A stretch of 64,000 nucleotides of DNA from Nocardioides sp. BGMRC 2183 (GTDB lineage: Bacteria; Actinomycetota; Actinomycetes; Propionibacteriales; Nocardioidaceae), in assembly GCA_008123405.1 (NCBI GenBank), contig VSSA01000007.1:62001-126000 (forward strand), given 5' to 3'. The translations under genes and the position numbers were made by a program. Positions 9,767 through 18,762 of this stretch are shown here, piece after piece. Every line of letters begins with the position of its first letter. The stretch's first letter is position 1. The notes below the pieces were generated by a model, which had not been told where the DNA came from, made no database searches, and saw only the letters and a program-made list of their open reading frames with translations.

Positions 9767-10540
9767 GTGGTCGATTGGAAGCGCGGGCTCCGCAAGGTGC
9801 TCTACCCCGCCTATGAGGCGCGGATGGTGCGCCGGATGCCCGACAGCCTGCCGCAGCACGTCGGCGTGATGCTCGACGGTAACCGGCGCTGGGCCAAGGC
9901 GGTCGGCCGCGACACCGCCCACGGCCACCGCGCCGGAGCGGCCAACATCGAGCCGCTGCTGACCTGGTGCGACGAGATCGGCATCGAGGTGGTCACGCTG
10001 TGGCTGCTCTCCACCGACAACCTCAATCGTCCTGCGGCCGAGCTCGAGCCGTTGCTCGACATCATCGGCGACGCCGTCGACTCGCTGGCCGACCAGCAGC
10101 GTTGGCGGCTGCACCCGGTGGGCGCGCTCGACCTGCTGCCGGCGGCGACCGCGGAGCGGCTCAAGGCGGCCGCCGACCGCACCAGCGGGGTCGACGGGAT
10201 CCTGGTCAACGTCGCCGTCGGCTACGGCGGACGGCGCGAGATCGCCGATGCCGTCCGGTCGCTGATCAACGAGGCCGCCGCCAAGGGCACATCGATGAGC
10301 GAGCTGGCCGACTCCATCGACGTCGAGACGATCTCCGAGCACCTCTACACCAAGGGGCAGCCGGACCCGGACCTGGTGATCCGCACCTCCGGGGAGCAGC
10401 GTCTCGGCGGCTTCCTGCTCTGGCAGAGCGCGAAGTCGGAGTTCTACTTCTGCGAGGCCTACTGGCCCGACTTCCGGCGCGTCGACTTCCTGCGGGCGAT
10501 CCGTGCCTACGCACAACGCGAGCGCCGCTTCGGCGCCTGA
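9767..10540 (+). CDS. Cis-prenyltransferase (isoprenyl transferase, UppS / Z-FPP synthase family)
   Basis: 257 residues, within the family range. The catalytic region VMLDGNRRWAKAVG near residue 34 carries the Mg/pyrophosphate Asp and following Asn-Arg-Arg. TLWLLSTDNLNRP (the family's YAFSxENxxRp equivalent) and the C-terminal IRTSGEQRLGGFLLWQ and FCEAYWPDF motifs are all present. It elongates an allylic diphosphate with cis double bonds for polyprenyl phosphate carriers of cell wall and exopolysaccharide synthesis. Mycobacteria have two such enzymes; the short-chain (Z-FPP) type is possible here but product length cannot be read. GTG 9767 is chosen; the same frame is open far upstream, antisense to AIM24. 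Confidence 0.88.
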   Translation: MVDWKRGLRKVLYPAYEARMVRRMPDSLPQHVGVMLDGNRRWAKAVGRDTAHGHRAGAANIEPLLTWCDEIGIEVVTLWLLSTDNLNRPAAELEPLLDIIGDAVDSLADQQRWRLHPVGALDLLPAATAERLKAAADRTSGVDGILVNVAVGYGGRREIADAVRSLINEAAAKGTSMSELADSIDVETISEHLYTKGQPDPDLVIRTSGEQRLGGFLLWQSAKSEFYFCEAYWPDFRRVDFLRAIRAYAQRERRFGA

Positions 10541-10560
10541 GCCGGAGAGCTGACGGCCGG

Positions 10561-12135
10561 TCAGTAGGCGCCGCGGTGGCTCAGCACGGCGCCGGCGGTC
10601 CGCAGCAGGATCCGTACGTCGAGCCGCAGCGACCAGTTGTCCACGTAGGCGAGGTCGAGTCGGACCGACTCCTCCCAGCTGAGGTCGGAGCGGCCGGAGA
10701 CCTGCCACAGGCCGGTGAGACCGGGCTTGACCGCGAGCCGACGCCGGGGATCGTGCTCGTAGCGCGCTACCTCGTCCGGAAGGGCGGGGCGCGGACCGAT
10801 CAACGACATCTCACCGCGCACCACGTTGAAGAGCTGCGGGAGCTCGTCGAGCGAGTAGCGCCGCAACACGGCACCGACCCGGGTCACCCGCGGGTCTGCG
10901 CGCATCTTGAACAGCACCCCCGCCCCCTCGTCCTGGGTGGCGAGCGCCGCCTTGTCCTGCTCCGCGGCGGTGCCCATGGTGCGGAACTTCAGCATCACGA
11001 ACTCCCGGCCGTCGCGACCGATCCGGACCTGCCGGAAGAGAGCCGGACCCGTGGAGTCCCGACGCACCGCAATGGCCAGGCCGAGCAGCACCGGCGAGAG
11101 CAGCAGCACGCCCAGCGTGGCCAGCGCCCGCTCGGTGAGGTCCTTGGTGACCCGGGCGACGCCCCGCTCCGGCAGTGAGCGGACGTGCAGCAGCCGGAGC
11201 CCGGCCACCCTGGTCAACGCGGTGCGTGCGGGGTCGACGTCGAGGAGTCCGGTGCCGAGGAAGAGCTGGGTGCGGTGCGGTGCGAGGGCCCAGCCCAACC
11301 GCTGCACCTCCCGCGGGTCCGCCCCGGTCCCGGCCACCACGAGGACGGCGTCCGCGGCGCTCGTCCTGGCCAGGTCGGCGATCGACGACCAGCCGTGGCG
11401 TGCCGGAATCCCCGCGAGTCGGGCCGCCTGGTCGGGGGTCAGGTCGGAGCTCTCGGGGGACTGGGCGTCGAGGTGGCACACCGCGACCGGGGCGAACGTC
11501 TGGGGGGTGCGTTCCATCTCCGCCAACGCTGCGGCCACCTGGGGAGCCGAACCGGCCACGAGCACCCGCTGCGCCTGCGGAGGAGTGCGTTCGGTGAGCG
11601 CTCCGACCGCGGAGACCGCGGTCAGCGTGGCGGTGAGCGCGACGAGCAAGCCCGGCGGCAGCGGATGCGTCAGCACCGCGTCGACCTGGGCGCCGAGCAG
11701 CGCCTGCAGCACCCAGCAGCCGAGGCCGAAGACGGCGCCGGCCCGGACCACGCTGCGTGCCTGGAGCCGGATCGTGCCCGGTACGCCGCGCAGCCGGCGT
11801 CGCCCGGTCAGGTCGAGGACCAGCGGCCAGCTGAGGGCGATCACCACCGCCAGGACCGGGTCGAGCGAGCCCAGGGCGAACGAGACCAACAGCAGACCGA
11901 GGGCGACCGCGGTCGCGTCCGGCAGCCGGTGCCGGCGGCGCTCGACGAAGCCGACCAGGCTGGCCCAGGCAGTCGACGGCGCGAGACTGGACGTCGCGCG
12001 GTGGCGTCGCAGACCGGGGGAGACGAGCTCGCCGGCCAGCGCACCCACGTCGGCGCTCGCCTCCGCCGCCGCGTCCAGGGGCAGGTCGGCGGGCAGGGCG
12101 TCGCCGCCGGTGAAGCTCAGCGTCGGCGTCGTCAT
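10561..12135 (-). CDS. Polyprenyl-phosphate sugar-1-phosphate transferase (bacterial sugar transferase, WbaP/CpsE-like)
   Basis: 524 residues. The N-terminal half has a cytosolic segment, four or so membrane helices (residues ~75-165) and a Rossmann-like CoA-binding-type domain (VLVAGSAPQVAAAL). The C-terminal ~200 residues are the catalytic bacterial sugar transferase domain: a re-entrant helix (TLGVLLLSPVLLGLAIAV), then LFRQVRIGRDGREFVMLKFR, SLDELPQLFNVVRGEMSLIG, GPRP and KPGLTGLWQVSGR. It loads a sugar-1-phosphate onto undecaprenyl phosphate, the first step of exopolysaccharide or glycan assembly. It converges on the isoprenyl transferase (20 bp) that may supply its lipid acceptor. Confidence 0.9.
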   Translation of the reverse strand: MTTPTLSFTGGDALPADLPLDAAAEASADVGALAGELVSPGLRRHRATSSLAPSTAWASLVGFVERRRHRLPDATAVALGLLLVSFALGSLDPVLAVVIALSWPLVLDLTGRRRLRGVPGTIRLQARSVVRAGAVFGLGCWVLQALLGAQVDAVLTHPLPPGLLVALTATLTAVSAVGALTERTPPQAQRVLVAGSAPQVAAALAEMERTPQTFAPVAVCHLDAQSPESSDLTPDQAARLAGIPARHGWSSIADLARTSAADAVLVVAGTGADPREVQRLGWALAPHRTQLFLGTGLLDVDPARTALTRVAGLRLLHVRSLPERGVARVTKDLTERALATLGVLLLSPVLLGLAIAVRRDSTGPALFRQVRIGRDGREFVMLKFRTMGTAAEQDKAALATQDEGAGVLFKMRADPRVTRVGAVLRRYSLDELPQLFNVVRGEMSLIGPRPALPDEVARYEHDPRRRLAVKPGLTGLWQVSGRSDLSWEESVRLDLAYVDNWSLRLDVRILLRTAGAVLSHRGAY

Positions 12136-12477
12136 CCCTCGTCCCCCTGTCCGGCTCGGTCTCGCTCCACCATCGGCAGTCCGCGGTGGGGCGCGCATGC
12201 CGTATTTGAGGCAACTGGCGGCCGCCCGAGCGGTGGTCGTGCCCGCTCGGAGGCGCAGGTCGGGTGGTCCGGGGCCACCGGCTACCCAGAAGTGGTCACC
12301 GCTGCTGCGTCAGCGCCCGGAGCAGCCGCGCCGAGTCACCGATATCGGTGAACGCTGCGCCTCGGAGCGCCCATCCGGGCAGGCCGCGCGGTGATGCTGG
12401 AGCGGTCGGGCCGGGCGGAGGAGGCGATACAGATCGCACGCACGGCCCGACGTCCAGCGGGAAGGGGAGCGGCCGGG
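12136..12477. other. 342-bp divergent intergenic region of the sugar-transferase and aminotransferase genes
   Basis: No convincing gene on either strand. It must hold the divergent promoters of the sugar transferase and DegT genes. I see no clear -35/-10 pair or operator; CGTATTTGAGG around 12198 is the most AT-rich spot. Confidence 0.4.
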
Positions 12478-13647
12478 ATGAAGCGGATCGACGTGATGCA
12501 GCCGTGGCTCGGGGAGGAGGAGGTCACCGCGGTGCGCGAGGTCCTCGAGTCGGGTTGGGTGGCGCAGGGGCCGCGGGTGGCCGAGTTCGAAGATCGGTTC
12601 GCCGAGGCGCAGCAGATCAACCACGCGGTGGCGACCTCGAGCTGCACCGCTGCCCTGCACCTGGCGCTCGTCGTGGCAGGGGTCCCGCCGGGAGCGGACG
12701 TGGTGGTGCCGTCGTACTCGTTCATCGCGACGGCGAATGCACCGACCTACCTGGGCGCGCGGCCGGTCTTCTGCGACGTCGATCCGGTCACCGGGAACGT
12801 CACCGCCGCCACGGTGGAGGCTGCTCTCACGCCGCGGACGGCGGCGGTGATCGCGGTCGACCAGGCCGGCGTTCCGGTTGATCTCGACGAGCTCCGGGCG
12901 CTGTGCGACCCGATCGCGATTCCGGTGATCGAGGACGCGGCCTGTGCGGCCGGCTCGCTCTACCGCGGGCAACCGGTCGGGGCGCGCGCCGAGGTGACCG
13001 CCTGGTCGTTCCACCCGCACAAGATCATGACCACCGGCGAGGGCGGCATGCTCACCACCAGCAATGCCGCCTGGGCGGTGCGCTCGCGACGGTTGCGCGA
13101 GCACGCCGCGGCGACCACCGGCGGCGAACGCCCCGGGGTGGGCCGTCACGGGGTCGAACGGCTCGGCATCGAGGAGTATCCGGAGATCGGCTTCAACTAC
13201 CGGATGACCGACCTGCAGGCTGCCGTCGGCCTGGTCCAGCTCGGCCGCCTCGAGCAGGTGGTACGACGCCGGCGGGAACTGGCGGCGGTCTACACGGCTG
13301 CGATCGCCGAGATCCCCGGCCTCCGGGCGGTCGCCGATCCACCGCACGGCCGGACCAACTTCCAGGCGTACTGGGTCGAGGTGGGCGAGGAGTATCCGCT
13401 GGACCGCGATGACCTGCTCGCCGCTCTCGCGCGCGCCGGTGTCCTGGCGCGACGGGGCATCATGGCGACGCACCTCGAAAGGGCCTACGCCGATCCCGGC
13501 GCGACGCCGCTGCCGGCGACCGAACGGCTCGCCCGCACCACCGTGATCCTGCCGCTCTTCCACCAGATGCAACCGGCGCAGCAGCAGCGGGTGATCGCCG
13601 CGCTGGCTGCTCCGTTCGGCGCGGGAGCGCGTGCTGCCCTGTCGTGA
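12478..13647 (+). CDS. DegT/DnrJ/EryC1/StrS family PLP-dependent sugar aminotransferase
   Basis: 389 residues. Typical family signs are the N-terminal PWLGEEEVTAVREVLESGWVA, the cofactor loop SSCTAALHLAL, the aspartate of VIEDAACAAGS and the PLP-binding lysine in SFHPHKIMTTGEGG (about residue 182), followed by GFNYRMTDLQAAVGL. It transaminates a nucleotide-bound keto-sugar, fitting synthesis of an amino sugar for surface polysaccharide alongside the divergent sugar transferase. ATG 12478 has a GAAGGGGA ribosome site about 9 nt upstream; an upstream extension of the frame has no support. Confidence 0.9.
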   Translation: MKRIDVMQPWLGEEEVTAVREVLESGWVAQGPRVAEFEDRFAEAQQINHAVATSSCTAALHLALVVAGVPPGADVVVPSYSFIATANAPTYLGARPVFCDVDPVTGNVTAATVEAALTPRTAAVIAVDQAGVPVDLDELRALCDPIAIPVIEDAACAAGSLYRGQPVGARAEVTAWSFHPHKIMTTGEGGMLTTSNAAWAVRSRRLREHAAATTGGERPGVGRHGVERLGIEEYPEIGFNYRMTDLQAAVGLVQLGRLEQVVRRRRELAAVYTAAIAEIPGLRAVADPPHGRTNFQAYWVEVGEEYPLDRDDLLAALARAGVLARRGIMATHLERAYADPGATPLPATERLARTTVILPLFHQMQPAQQQRVIAALAAPFGAGARAALS

Positions 13648-13661
13648 ACGCCCACGAAATA

Positions 13662-13674
13662 CCCCAAAATGTGG
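13662..13674 (-). promoter_or_regulatory. Candidate regulatory motif CCACATTTTGGGG (copy 1)
   Basis: On the minus strand the sequence reads CCACATTTTGGGG, in the 136-bp gap between the aminotransferase and the LuxR gene. A 12/13 match, CCACATTTCGGGG, occurs on the plus strand at 17075-17087 upstream of the histidine kinase. Both sit at the outer borders of the regulator cluster. A shared operator is inferred only. Confidence 0.35.
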
Positions 13675-13783
13675 CGACGAGTGACGGACCTCGGTGCGGT
13701 TGCGTTTCGTACCAGGCGAGAACAGTCCCGCGACCAGTACCGTGGGCTCCGACGGCACGGGTCCCCCGAGGGACCGTTCCGCC

Positions 13784-14503
13784 ATGGCGAGGGAGCGGAG
13801 GGCGTTCGTGTTCGAGCCGCTTGGCGCGCCCGGCGAGCCGACCGCCGTCGTCGTCTCCGACCAGGCCCTCCTGGCCGAGGCGATCGCTGCCGGCCTGCGC
13901 AGCTGCGGGCTGGTGACGCTCCCGCTGGGCTGGCCACCGACCCGTGCGGAGATCGACGCCGCGCCCGGAGGCCGACCGGTGGTCGGCGTCGCCCTCTTCG
14001 AGAGCGACCGCTCCGACGTGCTCGGCCAGGTCCACGAACTCGTCGCCGCGGTGGCCGAGATCCGCTGGATCGTGCTGACCGCGGTGCCGTCCGGCCCGCT
14101 GTGGGGTGCCTACCTGGAGGCCGGTGCGGCCGCGGTGCTCGCACGGAGCAGCTCGCTGGACGAGGTGGCCGAGGTGGTCCGCGCGGTGGCCGCCGGGGGC
14201 GAGCCGCCGGGCACCGACGCCGAGACCTGGCGCAGCGCCTGGTCGCGGGTGCGCCAGGAGCAGCGGGTGGTCCACGTGACCCTGGCCTCGCTGACCCCGT
14301 CCGAGCGCGAGGTCCTGGATCTGCTCTTCCTCGGCCGCAGCGTGCCCGAGGTCGCCGAGGCCCGAGGCGTGACGCTCTCCACGGTGCGCCACCAGGTGCG
14401 GTCGGTGCTGCTCAAGTTCGGCGTGACCTCCCAGCTCGCCGCGGTGGCCCGCTACGCGGAGCTGCGGGAGATCGCCGAGAGCGACGCCGGCTCACCCGAG
14501 TGA
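13784..14503 (+). CDS. LuxR-type transcriptional regulator with a degenerate receiver domain
   Basis: 239 residues from ATG 13784; GTG 13808 with a GGAGCGGAGG site is an equally good start. The C-terminal ~65 residues are a clear LuxR/NarL helix-turn-helix (LTPSEREVLDLLFLGRSVPE, VTLSTVRHQVRSVLLKFGV). The N-terminal ~130 residues have receiver-like spacing, but where the phospho-acceptor Asp is expected I read VVGVALFESDRSD, so phosphorylation is doubtful. It may respond to a partner protein or act as an orphan regulator. It lies tail to tail (23 bp) with the response regulator 14527-15216, whose HTH end (SQLAAV) is very alike, suggesting an old duplication. Confidence 0.8.
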   Translation: MARERRAFVFEPLGAPGEPTAVVVSDQALLAEAIAAGLRSCGLVTLPLGWPPTRAEIDAAPGGRPVVGVALFESDRSDVLGQVHELVAAVAEIRWIVLTAVPSGPLWGAYLEAGAAAVLARSSSLDEVAEVVRAVAAGGEPPGTDAETWRSAWSRVRQEQRVVHVTLASLTPSEREVLDLLFLGRSVPEVAEARGVTLSTVRHQVRSVLLKFGVTSQLAAVARYAELREIAESDAGSPE

Positions 14504-14526
14504 GCAGGCCTCACGCGGACCGCCGG

Positions 14527-15216
14527 TCAATGGGCCCCCTGCCCGGTCGGGGGTGACCACCCAACCTGCCGGGCCAGGCCGACCGCGGCGAGCTGGGAGG
14601 AGACCTCGAGCTTCGCCAGGATCGCCTTGACCTGGGTGCGCACCGTCGCCTCGGAGACCACGCTGGCGCGGGCGATCTCGCGCACCGGGTGTCCGGCGAC
14701 CAGCTGTCCGAGCACCTGCCGCTCGCGCGGGGTCAACCGCTCCAGCCGCTCCCGGATCTCCTGCTCGGCCTGACGATGCTGGGACCACAGTCCGAGCAGC
14801 TCCTCGCGCTCGGCGGTGTCCATCACCGGCAGGCCCTGACAGATCTTGCGCACCACGGCGAGGATCTCGTTGAGCGGCTGTGTCTTCGGGATCGCCTTGC
14901 GCGCTCCCTGTCGGACACAGTCCCCCCACCGCGATCGGTCGGTCGAGGCGGTGAGCACCACGACGTTGGCGCCGCTGCGGGCGATCGGGTTGATCAGTCG
15001 CACCCCGTCGCCGAGCGGACCCAGGTCGAGATCGAGCAGCACCACCCGCGGTTGATAGCGGTTGACGGCCGCCAGCACCTGCGCCGGGGTGGCAGCGGCC
15101 GCCGGCACCCGTCGTACGTCGTAGCCCTCCATGGTGAGACTGAGCTCGATCGACTCCGCGAACAGCACGTGGTCATCGATGATCAGAACTCGCTGGCGGC
15201 CGTTGGCCCCCCTCAC
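14527..15216 (-). CDS. NarL/FixJ-type response regulator (partner of kinase 15213-16799)
   Basis: 229 residues. The receiver has the acidic pair in VLIIDDHVLFAE, the phospho-acceptor Asp in VVLLDLDLGPLG, the Thr in VVVLTASTD and the conserved Lys in AIPKTQPL. The C-terminal HTH is LTPRERQVLGQLVAGHPVRE followed by VSEATVRTQVKAILAKLEV. GTG at 15216 overlaps the stop of the kinase gene (GTGA), so the pair is translationally coupled and forms one two-component system. Targets may include the neighbouring polysaccharide genes, but only position suggests this. Confidence 0.88.
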   Translation of the reverse strand: MRGANGRQRVLIIDDHVLFAESIELSLTMEGYDVRRVPAAAATPAQVLAAVNRYQPRVVLLDLDLGPLGDGVRLINPIARSGANVVVLTASTDRSRWGDCVRQGARKAIPKTQPLNEILAVVRKICQGLPVMDTAEREELLGLWSQHRQAEQEIRERLERLTPRERQVLGQLVAGHPVREIARASVVSEATVRTQVKAILAKLEVSSQLAAVGLARQVGWSPPTGQGAH

Positions 15217-16799
15217 GAGAGTGCCTGCTCGGACTCGGTGGCTGCGGGCGGCTCGGTCGGCGCAGGCGCCGCGGTGGGCCCGTGTGCCGGTGTCAGCCGG
15301 ACCACGAACCGTGCCCCCGAGGTGCCGCGGACCAGGTCCAACCGTCCTCCGGAGTCGATCACCCGCTGCCGAGCCAGACACAGCCCGAGCCCCTGGCCTT
15401 CGGAGGTCTCGCCGCGTGTCTCCCAGGTGAAGCCGTTCTCGGCGATGCTGGGCGGGACACCGGGGCCGTCATCGCTGACGACGATCTTGGCGATGCCGTC
15501 GGTCTCCTCCGCCTCGATGGTCGTGGTGGCGTCCGGCGCGTGCTTGCGTGAGTTGTCCAGCAGCACGTTGAACGCCTCGGCCAACCCGTCGGCGTCCCCG
15601 TGGATCCGCATCCCCGTGGGCGTGTAGACAACGCTGCGACCCAGTGCCTGTTGGGCACAGACGAGGGGTTCGAGCACGGTGTCCAGGTCGAGCACCGCCA
15701 GGACCGGACTGCTCGACCCGACAGTCGCGGTCGGCGGCGCCGGGACCGAGCTGTGCCGGGTGCGGATCGGAGGCAGCGCGGGATAGGCCGGCGCCGGGGC
15801 CACCGGGGTGGTCGCGGCTCGCTGCTCACCGAGGATCCGCACCAAGCGGGCGGCCTCCTTGTCCAGCATGCCCTCCAGCCGGGCCCGGTCCTCGCGGCGC
15901 AGATTGCCGTGATCGTGGATCAGGCGCGACGCGCACGCGATGCCGGCCACCGTATTGGTGATCTCGTGCATCCGGGAGCGCTGATCGACCTGCTGGGCCT
16001 CCATCAGCGCCACCTTGGTGCCCAGCGACTCCAGCCACTCCTCGTGGTGCTGGATCTCGCCGCGCAGCCCGGCGAGCGCCGCGCAGAGGAGGAGCGTGGC
16101 TCCCAGGATCGAGGCAGTGACCGCGATCGCGCCCTCGACCTGCGGAGCGGCCGTCGGTACGACGTCCACTCGGCCGAGCGTGAGTAGCACCATCGCTGCG
16201 ACCACCCGGCGCGTCAGCCAGGTCGGCAGCGGCCCGCTGGTGCGGACCGCCCGATGAGCGGCGAAGCCCCACAGCGCCACCGCGACGATGCCGAGGGCCG
16301 CCACCGGTGGCAGGTACTGCGTGATCGACTGCGCCCCGACATCGAGGCGCAGGTGGATCGAGCCGACGATCAGGCCGAGCAGCAGGCCGACCGCGAGCGG
16401 ATCGACGCGGCAGACCCGACTGCGGACGACGAGCGCGGCGACCGCGACCCCGAGCGCAACGGTCAGGTCGATCACCACCGCCCACCCGGGCCGCTGGTAA
16501 CTGCCGTCGTTGTTGAGCCGGATCATCGCCAGCGCGACGCTCTGGACGCCGTACAGCGTCAGGAAGAGGGTGAGCCAGCCGAGTGCGCTCTGCCGGCAGA
16601 TTCGGTATTGGAAGTAGATGACAGCGCCGGCGATCGAGCACAGCGGCGCGACGGAGAACTGGGCGACGGTCGTCGCCTCAGTCCAGGTCCCGGTCGACGA
16701 GTCGAGCATCCGGAACGCAAGTTGTGGTGTGGCGGTCGCCAAGAGCACCAAGATGGTGGCCGGTCGTCCCCACACGCCCGGCGGATATGCGATATGCAT
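15213..16799 (-). CDS. Membrane sensor histidine kinase
   Basis: 528 residues. The N-terminal ~250 residues hold about eight hydrophobic helices with only short loops, so the signal is probably sensed in or at the membrane. The phospho-acceptor context is RMHEITNTVAGIA near residue 277. The ATPase domain has an N-box (NVLLDNSRKHAP), a G1 box (DDGPGVP) and a G2 box (GQGLGLCLARQ). The C-terminal 30 residues are Pro/Ala-rich. ATG 16799 has a GGGAGGA site about 7 nt upstream; a longer frame to 16970 lacks any support. Confidence 0.87.
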   Translation of the reverse strand: MHIAYPPGVWGRPATILVLLATATPQLAFRMLDSSTGTWTEATTVAQFSVAPLCSIAGAVIYFQYRICRQSALGWLTLFLTLYGVQSVALAMIRLNNDGSYQRPGWAVVIDLTVALGVAVAALVVRSRVCRVDPLAVGLLLGLIVGSIHLRLDVGAQSITQYLPPVAALGIVAVALWGFAAHRAVRTSGPLPTWLTRRVVAAMVLLTLGRVDVVPTAAPQVEGAIAVTASILGATLLLCAALAGLRGEIQHHEEWLESLGTKVALMEAQQVDQRSRMHEITNTVAGIACASRLIHDHGNLRREDRARLEGMLDKEAARLVRILGEQRAATTPVAPAPAYPALPPIRTRHSSVPAPPTATVGSSSPVLAVLDLDTVLEPLVCAQQALGRSVVYTPTGMRIHGDADGLAEAFNVLLDNSRKHAPDATTTIEAEETDGIAKIVVSDDGPGVPPSIAENGFTWETRGETSEGQGLGLCLARQRVIDSGGRLDLVRGTSGARFVVRLTPAHGPTAAPAPTEPPAATESEQALS

Positions 16800-17449
16800 A
16801 GGAAGTCCTCCCTGGACGTCCCCAGTCCAGGTAGCAAACCTCGAACGTGTCCCCGTTTGGGCGGATCCTCCCTGAGTGGATTCCCCCGAGTTCACTCGTG
16901 CTGTCACGGATCCGTTCGAGATCCGCGACCAGACGTCCCCATACGCCGTGTCCCCTGGTCGTGTTGCCACAACCGCACGCCGGCAAGTCGTGCTTTCCGG
17001 CAGGCGCCCCGAGTGCCTGGCCGAAAACCTAGGGGCGATGCTCGCCCCCGTCCCACCAGACCTGGGAGCCTATACCACATTTCGGGGAAGGGTCAGCCCT
17101 TCGAAGGGATGGATCGAGGCCGGGACAAAGGCCTCAATTCCGTAGCGATCCGGACGCTGGCAGGCGACCGACCCCGTCGCCGGCGTCCGCGGACAAATTG
17201 GGGGATCACGGACGGGTCCGATACGGAGCCGGTCGCCGACTCAGGGCGCGTGGCGGCCGACTCCCGGCCCGAGCCCGGCGACAGGGCCGGTGCCTGCTCC
17301 CAGCATGGACCCCGGGTACGGCGACCCGCATCGCCAAGGTGTGGGAGAACGAGCGTTCGTCTGGCGCCGTGTGACCGCGGCCACCGAGGGTAGCTTCCAG
17401 CCGACGCCGATGGCCGCGTCCTTGTCTCCCGCGGATAGTCTCGATCACC
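16800..17449. other. 650-bp intergenic region between divergent kinase and SIP genes
   Basis: No gene here has a ribosome site, family resemblance or convincing codon bias, although several frames are open because of GC content. It contains the second CCACATTTCGGGG motif at 17075-17087. The 16930-17120 part is less GC-rich and could hold promoters for both flanking genes. Confidence 0.4.
17075..17087 (+). promoter_or_regulatory. Candidate regulatory motif CCACATTTCGGGG (copy 2)
   Basis: Reads CCACATTTCGGGG on the plus strand, preceded by TATA, about 275 bp upstream of the kinase start. Matches 12 of 13 positions of the site at 13662-13674. Function is inferred from the repeat and from both copies lying outside coding sequence. 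Confidence 0.35.
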
Positions 17450-18214
17450 GTGAGCAAGCCGTTGACCCTGCTGACCGTGACCGCCTCCGAGCGGTTGTCG
17501 CCGGGGATGGTCCGGCTGCGATTCCACAGCGACGACCTCTCCGCCTTCGCCGAGAGCACCTTCACCGACCGCTACGTGAAACTGGTCTTCGGCGACCCGG
17601 CGGCGCTCGATCGGGGAGAGCGGCCGGTGATGCGCACCTACACCGCGCTCGACCCGGACACCGACGCCGGCACCGTGGCGATCGACTTCGTGGTGCACGG
17701 CGACAGCGGCGTGGCCGGCCCCTGGGCGGCCGCGGCGCAGCCGGGCGACACCATCACCGCGCGGGGCCCGGGTGGGGGATACGCGCCGGACCGCGACGCC
17801 TCGTGGCACCTACTGATCGGTGACGAAGCCGCGCTGCCGGCGATCCGGCAGGCCCTGGCGACGCTGCCGAGCGACGCCGCCGGTCATGTGGTGATCGAAG
17901 TGGAGTCGGCCGCACACCAGCAGGACCTCCCGGTGCCCGCCGAGATGTCGCTGACCTGGCTGCACCGTTCGGCACCGGACCATCGCGACCTCGAGGCGGC
18001 CACCCGCCGCCTGGACTGGTTGCCCGGGCGGGTGCACGCCTTCGTGCACGGCGAGGCGCAGGTCGTGATGCACGGCATCCGGCCCTACCTGCTCAAGGAG
18101 CGCGGCCTGCCGCGCGCCGACGTCTCGATCTCGGGTTACTGGCGCCAGGGCCGCACCGAGGAGACCTTCCGGCAGTGGAAGGCCGAGCTGGCCGCTGCCG
18201 AGGGTGACGCGTGA
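17450..18214 (+). CDS. Siderophore-interacting protein (FAD-binding ferric-siderophore reductase, ViuB/SIP family)
   Basis: 254 residues. An N-terminal FAD-binding beta-barrel includes the family signature MRTYTALDPDTDAGTVAIDF (R-x-Y-T) followed by HGDSGVAGPWAAAAQPGD and a GPGGGY loop. The C-terminal NAD(P)H-binding half has DEAALPAIRQALATLP and FVHGEAQVVMHGIRPYLLKE. It ends with the characteristic SGYWRQGRTEETF. The enzyme reduces iron in ferric siderophores in the cytoplasm. GTG 17450 is used; no siderophore genes are adjacent. Confidence 0.92.
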   Translation: MSKPLTLLTVTASERLSPGMVRLRFHSDDLSAFAESTFTDRYVKLVFGDPAALDRGERPVMRTYTALDPDTDAGTVAIDFVVHGDSGVAGPWAAAAQPGDTITARGPGGGYAPDRDASWHLLIGDEAALPAIRQALATLPSDAAGHVVIEVESAAHQQDLPVPAEMSLTWLHRSAPDHRDLEAATRRLDWLPGRVHAFVHGEAQVVMHGIRPYLLKERGLPRADVSISGYWRQGRTEETFRQWKAELAAAEGDA

Positions 18215-18268
18215 CCCTGCTTCGCACACCCGACCCAACCCCACACTCACGGACGTAGAAGGCAGCAC

Positions 18269-18715
18269 ATGAACCCCGAGAAGTTGTTCCGCCGTGTCGC
18301 GGTGGCCGAGGCGATCACCTGGGCCCTGCTGTTGCTCGGGATGTTCCTCAAGTACGTCACCGAGACCACCGATCTCGGTGTGCGGGTCTTCGGGATGGTG
18401 CACGGTGTCGTCTTCGTCGCCTACGTGGTGGTGACCGTACTGGTCGCCGTCGACCGGCGGTGGGGAGTCGGCCGTGCCCTGCTCGCGCTGCTCGCCGCGA
18501 TCCCTCCGTTCGCGACCCTGGTGCTCGAGTGGTGGGCAGTACGCCGCGACTGGCTAGCGCCCACCTGGCGACTCCGGTCGCAGCCGCCCGCCGGTCCGCT
18601 CGATCGTCCGGCCGCCTGGGTGCTGCGCAAGCCACTGCGTGGCGCCCTGGTCGGCGTCTGTGCGGTGGCTGCTCTCACCGGCGCCGCGCTGCTGGTCGGC
18701 CCACCCACCTCCTGA
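18269..18715 (+). CDS. DUF3817 family integral membrane protein
   Basis: 148 residues. It opens with LFRRVAVAEAITWALLLLGMF and continues with about three to four membrane helices, including GMVHGVVFVAYVVVTVLVAV, the conserved DUF3817 pattern. The C-terminal part has an extra helix (LVGVCAVAALTGAALLV), longer than a minimal DUF3817 protein. Function is unknown for the family. It follows the SIP gene by 54 bp with an AGAAGGCAG ribosome site and may be co-transcribed. Confidence 0.82.
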   Translation: MNPEKLFRRVAVAEAITWALLLLGMFLKYVTETTDLGVRVFGMVHGVVFVAYVVVTVLVAVDRRWGVGRALLALLAAIPPFATLVLEWWAVRRDWLAPTWRLRSQPPAGPLDRPAAWVLRKPLRGALVGVCAVAALTGAALLVGPPTS

Positions 18716-18762
18716 CCCGCGGCCCTGAAGTCCCACTCTCGGTGGTTCCCTAAGGTGGTTCC

